In this document: piece by piece, positions 15,316 to 18,942 of the stretch | Position numbering within the stretch: position 1 is the stretch's first letter | Layout of the letters: every line of letters begins with the position of its first letter | Source: Quadrisphaera sp. | Lineage (GTDB): Bacteria; Actinomycetota; Actinomycetes; Actinomycetales; Quadrisphaeraceae | NCBI GenBank assembly: GCA_029258695.1 | Contig: JARIBR010000156.1 | Location: forward strand, 1 to 18,942 | Reading direction: 5' to 3' | Length of the DNA stretch: 18,942 nt | Notes under the pieces: model-generated | Databases searched by the model: none | Told to the model about the DNA's origin: nothing | The model's input: the letters and a program-made list of their open reading frames with translations, nothing else | Translations under genes and position numbers: made by a program

Positions 15316-16767
15316 TCAGGCGTTCGGCCGTCCCAGGGTGTGGACGGTCCACCCGCCGGCGCGCCAGACCTCGGGGTCGATGCACGCGCGGGCGTCGATG
15401 AGCACCGGGCGGTGGGTGAGGGCTGCGAGGGCCGCGGGGTCGGCGCTGAGGAACTCGTCCCACTCGGTGAGGAGGAGCACGACGTCGACCCCGGTCACGG
15501 CCTCCTGCGTCGATGAGGCGTAACCGAGGGTGGGGAACAGGCGCTTCGCCGCATCACCCGCCTCGGGGTCGTAGACGCTCACCTGGGCACCGCGCAGGTG
15601 CAGGGCGGCGGCGACGTTGAGGGCGGGGGAGTCGCGCACGTCGTCGGTGAGCGGCTTGAAGGCGGCGCCGAGCACGCCGACGCGCCGGTTGAGCACCGAG
15701 CCGCCGCAGGCGTCGACGGTCATGTCGTGCACGCGCTGGCGCTGCCACATGTTGATCTCGTCGACGTCCTGGAGCAGCGAGACCGCCCGGTTCGCGCCCA
15801 GCTCGCCGGCGCGGTGCATGAGCGCGCGGATGTCCTTGGGCAGGCACCCGCCGCCGAAACCGAGCCCGGCGTTGAGGAACTGGCGCCCGATGCGGGCGTC
15901 GTGGCCGATGGCGTCGGCGAGCACCGAGACGTCGGCGCCCGCGGCCTCGCAGACCTGCGAGATGGCGTTGATGAAAGAGATCTTCGTGGCCAGGAAGGCG
16001 TTGGCCGAGACCTTGACGAGCTCGGCGGTCGGGAGGTCGCAGCGCACGAACGGCGTCCCGGAGGCGAGCGAGGTGGCGTAGACGGCGCGGATCAGCTCCT
16101 CGGCCCAGGGGGAGGCTCCCCCGAGGACGATGCGGTCGGGCGTGAGGGTGTCGAGCACGGCCTTGCCCTCGCGGAGGAACTCGGGGTTCCACACCAGCTC
16201 GACGCGGGCGCCTCGCGCCAGGGTGCCGGCGGCCACCGCACCGGCCGCCGTCGTGGCGACGACCTCGCGCAGCCGGTCGCTCGTGCCGACGGGGACGGTG
16301 GACTTGCCCACGATGAGCAGGTCCCCGGTGGCGGCGGCGGCGACGGCGGAGACCGCGGCGTCGACGTAGCGCAGGTCCGCGGCGTTCGACCCGGGCGCCT
16401 GCGGGGTGCCCACGCAGACGAACGCGACGTCGGCGCCCGCGACGGCAGCGCTCAGGTCGGTGGTGAAGGACAGCCGCTCCTCCTCGACGCCCTTGGCGAG
16501 CAGCTCCTCGAGACCGGGCTCGAAGAAGGGGACCCGGCTGTCGGAGAGGGAGGCGACCTTGGCCGGGTCGGTGTCGACGCCGACCACGGTCATGCCGAGC
16601 TCGGCCATCGCGGCGGCGTGCGTCGCGCCGAGGTACCCGGTGCCCACGACCACCAGTCGCAGGGGTCGGGTGTCGTCCGGGGAGTCGTGCACGACGCTCA
16701 GCTCGCTCTCGGGGGGCGCGCTCTCGGTCTCGGGGAGGGCGTCGCTGGGCAGAACCGTGGTCGGCAT
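15316..16767 (-). CDS. UDP-glucose 6-dehydrogenase
   Basis: A 483-residue NAD-dependent dehydrogenase of the UDP-glucose/GDP-mannose dehydrogenase family. It oxidises a UDP-hexose twice to the uronic acid, most likely UDP-glucose to UDP-glucuronate for capsule, exopolysaccharide or glycolipid synthesis. Motifs: VVGTGYLGATHA at 40-51 (NAD site), VCVGTPQ at 117-123, STVPVGT at 156-162, NPEFLREG at 194-201, K252 and N256 in LVKVSANAFLATKISF, catalytic Cys308 in GFGGGCLPKD, and C-terminal UDP-binding FKPLTDDVRDSPA at 370-382. The first ~35 residues are an acidic, Pro/Glu-rich extension. ATG at 16767 with AGGAG seven bases upstream. No glycosyltransferase or polymer gene lies next to it. UDP-N-acetyl-mannosamine dehydrogenase is less likely but possible. 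Confidence 0.92.
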   Translation of the reverse strand: MPTTVLPSDALPETESAPPESELSVVHDSPDDTRPLRLVVVGTGYLGATHAAAMAELGMTVVGVDTDPAKVASLSDSRVPFFEPGLEELLAKGVEEERLSFTTDLSAAVAGADVAFVCVGTPQAPGSNAADLRYVDAAVSAVAAAATGDLLIVGKSTVPVGTSDRLREVVATTAAGAVAAGTLARGARVELVWNPEFLREGKAVLDTLTPDRIVLGGASPWAEELIRAVYATSLASGTPFVRCDLPTAELVKVSANAFLATKISFINAISQVCEAAGADVSVLADAIGHDARIGRQFLNAGLGFGGGCLPKDIRALMHRAGELGANRAVSLLQDVDEINMWQRQRVHDMTVDACGGSVLNRRVGVLGAAFKPLTDDVRDSPALNVAAALHLRGAQVSVYDPEAGDAAKRLFPTLGYASSTQEAVTGVDVVLLLTEWDEFLSADPAALAALTHRPVLIDARACIDPEVWRAGGWTVHTLGRPNA

Positions 16768-16919
16768 GGGGGTGCTCCTGGGTGGCGATCGTCGGTGTCG
16801 TGTCGGTCTCGTGGCGGTCCGTCACTGCGCTGCCGTCATCCTGCACCACCTCGAGGGGTGGATGTGCTGACCTGGAGGAGGCCGCGGGGCCCCGGGCTCG
16901 TGGCTCCGCAGGTCTGGAG

Positions 16920-16958
16920 GGCGGGGCCGGACGCTGCGGTTGGCGGCGGGGCCGGACG
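16920..16958. repeat. 14-bp direct repeat upstream of nrdR
   Basis: GGCGGGGCCGGACG occurs at 16920-16933 and 16945-16958, a 25-bp period. It lies 29-67 bases upstream of the TAGCAT hexamer proposed as the nrdR -10, a usual place for an activator or repressor site. Confidence 0.6.
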
Positions 16959-16986
16959 TGGCCGGTGGTCATGATCGGCGGCTCGC

Positions 16987-16992
16987 TAGCAT
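16987..16992 (+). promoter_or_regulatory. Candidate -10 element of the nrdR promoter
   Basis: TAGCAT fits TANNNT. The 17- and 18-base spaced -35 positions read GGTGGT and CGGTGG, poor matches. Transcription would start near 16999, leaving a leader of about 87 bases before the nrdR GTG. Confidence 0.4.
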
Positions 16993-17085
16993 GGCACGGT
17001 CCGTGAGACCCGTGAGAGCGGACCTCGCGCTGCCGCGGCGAGCCAGCGTCGCGGTGGTCCTCCGTCGCTGGTCAGGGAGCCCACG

Positions 17086-17556
17086 GTGCGCTGCCCCTTC
17101 TGCGGCCACCCCGAGTCGCGGGTGGTGGACTCCCGCGCCGGCGACGACGGGGCGTCGATCCGGCGTCGCCGCCAGTGCCTGCACTGCGGGCGCCGGTTCT
17201 CCACCGCCGAGACGTCGAGCCTCTCGGTGGTCAAACGGTCCGGCGTCGTGGAGCCGTTCAGCCGCGACAAGGTCGTCGCCGGCGTCCGCAAGGCCTGCCA
17301 GGGTCGACCCGTCAGCGACGACCAGCTCGCGCTGCTCGCCCAGCAGGTCGAGGAGGCCGTGCGCGGCTCCGGGCGTGCGGAGGTCGACGCGCACGACGTC
17401 GGGGTCGCCGTGCTCGCCCCTCTCCGGGAGCTCGACGAGGTGGCCTACCTGCGCTACGCGTCGGTCTACCGCGGGTTCACCTCCGCCGAGGACTTCGAGG
17501 CGGCCATCGCCGCGCTGCGCGAGAACCAGAGCGGTCGCGGCGCCCCGGCGCCCTGA
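17086..17556 (+). CDS. nrdR: Transcriptional repressor NrdR
   Basis: A 156-residue ATP/dATP-sensing repressor of ribonucleotide reductase genes. The N-terminal zinc ribbon has C3, C6, C31 and C34 ([17 protein letters not shown] ... [13 protein letters not shown]). The ATP-cone domain covers about 48-138 ([20 protein letters not shown], then [17 protein letters not shown]). The length is normal for the family. The GTG at 17086 gives the universal MRCPFC start, with GGGAG six bases upstream. In many actinobacteria nrdR lies next to lexA and is followed by nrdJ; here the next gene downstream is convergent and unrelated, so nrdR appears monocistronic. Confidence 0.97.
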   Translation: MRCPFCGHPESRVVDSRAGDDGASIRRRRQCLHCGRRFSTAETSSLSVVKRSGVVEPFSRDKVVAGVRKACQGRPVSDDQLALLAQQVEEAVRGSGRAEVDAHDVGVAVLAPLRELDEVAYLRYASVYRGFTSAEDFEAAIAALRENQSGRGAPAP

Positions 17557-17559
17557 GCC

Positions 17560-17582
17560 CCGCCACCGTCGGCGGTGGGCGG
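17560..17582. terminator. Hairpin between convergent nrdR and VOC genes
   Basis: CCACCG-TCGG-CGGTGG (17563-17578), extended by CCG/CGG across one bulged G. It sits four bases after the nrdR stop and just before the opposing VOC gene's stop, so it could serve both strands. No T tract follows, as is common in GC-rich actinobacteria. Confidence 0.5.
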
Positions 17583-17603
17583 CCCCCCCGGGCGCAAGGG
17601 GTC

Positions 17604-17975
17604 TCAGTCTCCCGCTGCCTCGTCGACGGTGCGCGAGAGCAGGCAGAGCTCGTTGCCCTCCGGGTCGGCCAGCACCGTCCAGCTGACGTCCGCGCCCTGG
17701 CCGACGTCCACGCGTCGGGCGCCGAGGCTCACGAGCCGGGCGAGCTCCTCGGCGGTGCTCGTGCCGTGCGCCCGCAGGTCCAGGTGGAGTCGGTTCTTCA
17801 CGGTCTTCGGCTCCGGCACGGCCAGCACGTCGATCGCGGGGCCGTGCTGGCCGGCGATGCTCACGACGTCCTCGTCGCGCTCGACCACCTCGTAGCCCAG
17901 CACCTGGCACCAGAAGGAGGCCACGGCCTCGACGTCGACGGCATCGATGGCCAGGGCGGCGACTCGGCTCGTCAT
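17604..17975 (-). CDS. VOC-superfamily (glyoxalase-like) protein
   Basis: A 123-residue single vicinal-oxygen-chelate unit: AIDAVDVEAVASFWCQVLGYEV at 9-30 (first beta-alpha with the conserved FW..VLG), NRLHLDLRA at 61-69 with H64, and ADPEGNELCLL at 103-113 with E109. H64 and E109 are candidate metal ligands; as a single unit it would act as a dimer. This subgroup (Glyoxalase_6-like) is common in actinobacteria and mostly of unknown function; some members sequester antibiotics or bind metal. The ATG at 17975 has CAGGAT seven bases upstream, a possible weak leaderless -10 that also contains AGGA. It lies 55 bases downstream of the ATP-grasp gene on the same strand. Confidence 0.85.
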   Translation of the reverse strand: MTSRVAALAIDAVDVEAVASFWCQVLGYEVVERDEDVVSIAGQHGPAIDVLAVPEPKTVKNRLHLDLRAHGTSTAEELARLVSLGARRVDVGQGADVSWTVLADPEGNELCLLSRTVDEAAGD

Positions 17976-18011
17976 GGGCCCGATCCTGGCACGCGCGCCA
18001 GCGGGAGGGGT

Positions 18012-18041
18012 GCGTCAGCCGATCACCGCGTCAGCCGATCA
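18012..18041. repeat. 16-bp tandem duplication at the 3' end of the ATP-grasp gene
   Basis: GCGTCAGCCGATCA occurs at 18012-18025 and 18028-18041, a 16-bp period. The 18028-18041 copy covers the last codons and stop of the ATP-grasp gene (read on the minus strand as ...CTG ATC GGC TGA CGC); the other copy lies directly after the stop. Confidence 0.85.
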
Positions 18042-18888
18042 GCGCTCGGACGAGCCGCTGCGGCGCGCCGTCGTCGGCCTGCACGAGGAACAGGGTGGGC
18101 TCGGCCAGCTCGACCTCGAGCACCAGCGGGCGCCCGTCGTCGCCGCGGACCAGGTCGACCCGGGCGTAGGTGGGGACGCCGAACCGCTCGCTCACGTGCG
18201 CCACGGCGGCGCCGGCCACCGCGAGCTGATCAGCGTCGGCCGTGTGCGGCGAGGTGGTCTCCGGGGCGAAGAAGGCGTCGATGACTCCCGTCCGGGGAAG
18301 GTCGACCCGCTTGCTCGCCGCGTGGCTGAACCCGCCGCCGAGGTAGACCATCGCCCACTCGCCGTCGGTGGCCACCGAGGCCACGAGCGGCTGGACGACC
18401 ACGGCCCGACCGCCCGCGTGCAGCCGCGCGGCGTGGACGCGCGCGAGCGCGTCGTCCCCGGGGCCGTAGGACGAGGCGTCGCGGCTGCCCGCCCCGACCG
18501 ACGGCTTGACGACGACGTCACCGACGAGCGGGGCCAGCTCGTCACCGGGCTCGAGCACGGTCGTCGCCACCACCGGCACGCCTGCGGCCGCGAGCTCGAG
18601 CAGGTAGCGCTTGTCCACGCTCCACCGGACCATCTCCGGCGGGTTCCTCAGGTCGGTGACGCCAGCCGTCGCGTCGAGCCACGCGAGGAAGTCGTCGAGG
18701 CGCTCGACGTAGTCCCAGGACGAGCGCAGCACCACGCGGTCGAAGCCCGCCCAGGCGACGGCACCGTCGTCCCAGTCGACGACGTCGACCGCGACACCGG
18801 CCGCCGCCAGCGCGGCGAGCGCGAGCGGCTCGTCGGTGTCGTGCCCGCGCGCGGCGCTCGCGGTCACCCAGGCCAGCGTCTCGATCAC
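18031..18888 (-). CDS. ATP-grasp domain protein of unknown substrate
   Basis: A 285-residue ATP-grasp enzyme; the fold joins a carboxylate to an amine or thiol through an acyl phosphate. Visible features: RSSWDYVERLDDFLAWLD at 55-72, RNPPEMVRWSVDKRYLLELA at 81-100 (K93 likely ATP-binding), the nucleotide loop VVVKPSVGAGSRD at 125-137, GEWAMVYLGGGFSHA at 176-190, and the metal-binding end VDLV...LEVELAEPTLF (D245, E258, E260). The WDY, NPP and EVEL..EP signatures match a widespread actinobacterial family often annotated as RimK-like or DcsG-like. I cannot name the substrate. GTG start at 18888; GACGCT lies six bases upstream and there is no Shine-Dalgarno. Confidence 0.82.
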   Translation of the reverse strand: MIETLAWVTASAARGHDTDEPLALAALAAAGVAVDVVDWDDGAVAWAGFDRVVLRSSWDYVERLDDFLAWLDATAGVTDLRNPPEMVRWSVDKRYLLELAAAGVPVVATTVLEPGDELAPLVGDVVVKPSVGAGSRDASSYGPGDDALARVHAARLHAGGRAVVVQPLVASVATDGEWAMVYLGGGFSHAASKRVDLPRTGVIDAFFAPETTSPHTADADQLAVAGAAVAHVSERFGVPTYARVDLVRGDDGRPLVLEVELAEPTLFLVQADDGAPQRLVRALIG

Positions 18889-18942
18889 GGCGGGAGCGTC
18901 GCACAGGCGAGCGCATCGTCCCCGGCCCGCCCGACGCAGGTC

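Larger units (their letters stand above)
16768..17085. other. 318-base divergent intergenic region between UDP-glucose dehydrogenase and nrdR
   Basis: The region has no convincing gene. It contains a 14-bp direct repeat at 16920-16958, a GC palindrome CGGGGCCCCG near 16885-16894, and a TAGCAT hexamer at 16987-16992 that could start the nrdR transcript. The part next to the dehydrogenase (16780-16870) shows no clear -35/-10 pair for the minus-strand gene. I see no NrdR-box-like AT-rich palindrome and cannot make out the conserved core of a cobalamin riboswitch. Confidence 0.6.

Noticed and set aside
16881..16900. GC palindrome upstream of nrdR as a terminator or operator
   Set aside because: Palindromes of C/G only are expected by chance at this GC content, and it has no T tract and no partner site.
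16940..17686. Plus-strand frame through the nrdR leader and gene
   Set aside because: Its frame differs from nrdR, the product is a shadow of the NrdR codons with Arg/Ser/Pro bias, and no ribosome site precedes it. A GTG at 17003 after TAGCAT is not matched by a plausible protein.
1..18942. CRISPR arrays, tRNA or rRNA genes, insertion sequences, phage or defence genes
   Set aside because: None was seen: no regularly spaced repeats of CRISPR size, no cloverleaf-like conserved GGTTCGAATC stretch, and no transposase, integrase or nuclease signature in any frame.

Overview
The window is chromosomal DNA from a very GC-rich actinobacterium (Actinomycetota). The evidence is the strong third-position G/C bias in every gene, frequent GTG starts, leaderless-type promoters, and the conserved neighbourhood miaA - dapF - hflX - (helicase) - lexA - nrdR, which I know from mycobacteria and related actinobacteria. 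I cannot assign a genus. I see no rRNA, tRNA, CRISPR array, insertion sequence or prophage gene, and nothing that looks recently acquired.

Region 1 (1-3376, +): an osmoprotectant ABC importer of the OpuB/OpuC/YehWXYZ type, in the order permease (cut by the window edge), ATPase, permease, lipoprotein binding protein. Each junction overlaps by a few bases, so this is one coupled operon. Region 2 (3441-7036, +): a type-B carboxylesterase whose stop codon overlaps the start of miaA (tRNA A37 prenylation), followed by dapF (lysine and meso-diaminopimelate synthesis) with an enlarged DapF protein. Region 3 (7207-8216): a 99-residue charged protein of unknown function (+), converging on a class I methyltransferase of the RsmC/RlmG type (-).

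Region 4 (8449-13858, +): hflX (ribosome-associated GTPase), an OsmC/Ohr-family protein, a geranylgeranyl-reductase-like flavoprotein, and a DinG/XPD-type iron-sulfur helicase. Region 5 (13887-16767, -): a universal stress protein, lexA and a UDP-glucose 6-dehydrogenase. The lexA promoter carries a clear LexA (SOS) box overlapping the -35 element. Region 6 (17086-18888): nrdR (+) in a long leader region, converging on a glyoxalase-fold (VOC) protein and an ATP-grasp enzyme (-).

Functionally the window is mostly conserved housekeeping and stress response: osmotic stress, tRNA and ribosome maintenance, oxidative stress, SOS and nucleotide-pool control, and cell-wall and polysaccharide precursors. 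No gene here clearly represents a new system. The most interesting signals are in gene expression. Genes without a Shine-Dalgarno sequence repeatedly carry a TANNNT-like hexamer exactly 6-7 bases before the start codon, which predicts leaderless transcripts, and in two cases the -10 hexamer begins with the upstream gene's TAG stop codon. There is also a helically phased 10-bp tandem repeat upstream of the methyltransferase promoter, a 14-bp direct repeat in the nrdR leader region, and a 16-bp tandem duplication across the 3' end of the ATP-grasp gene.
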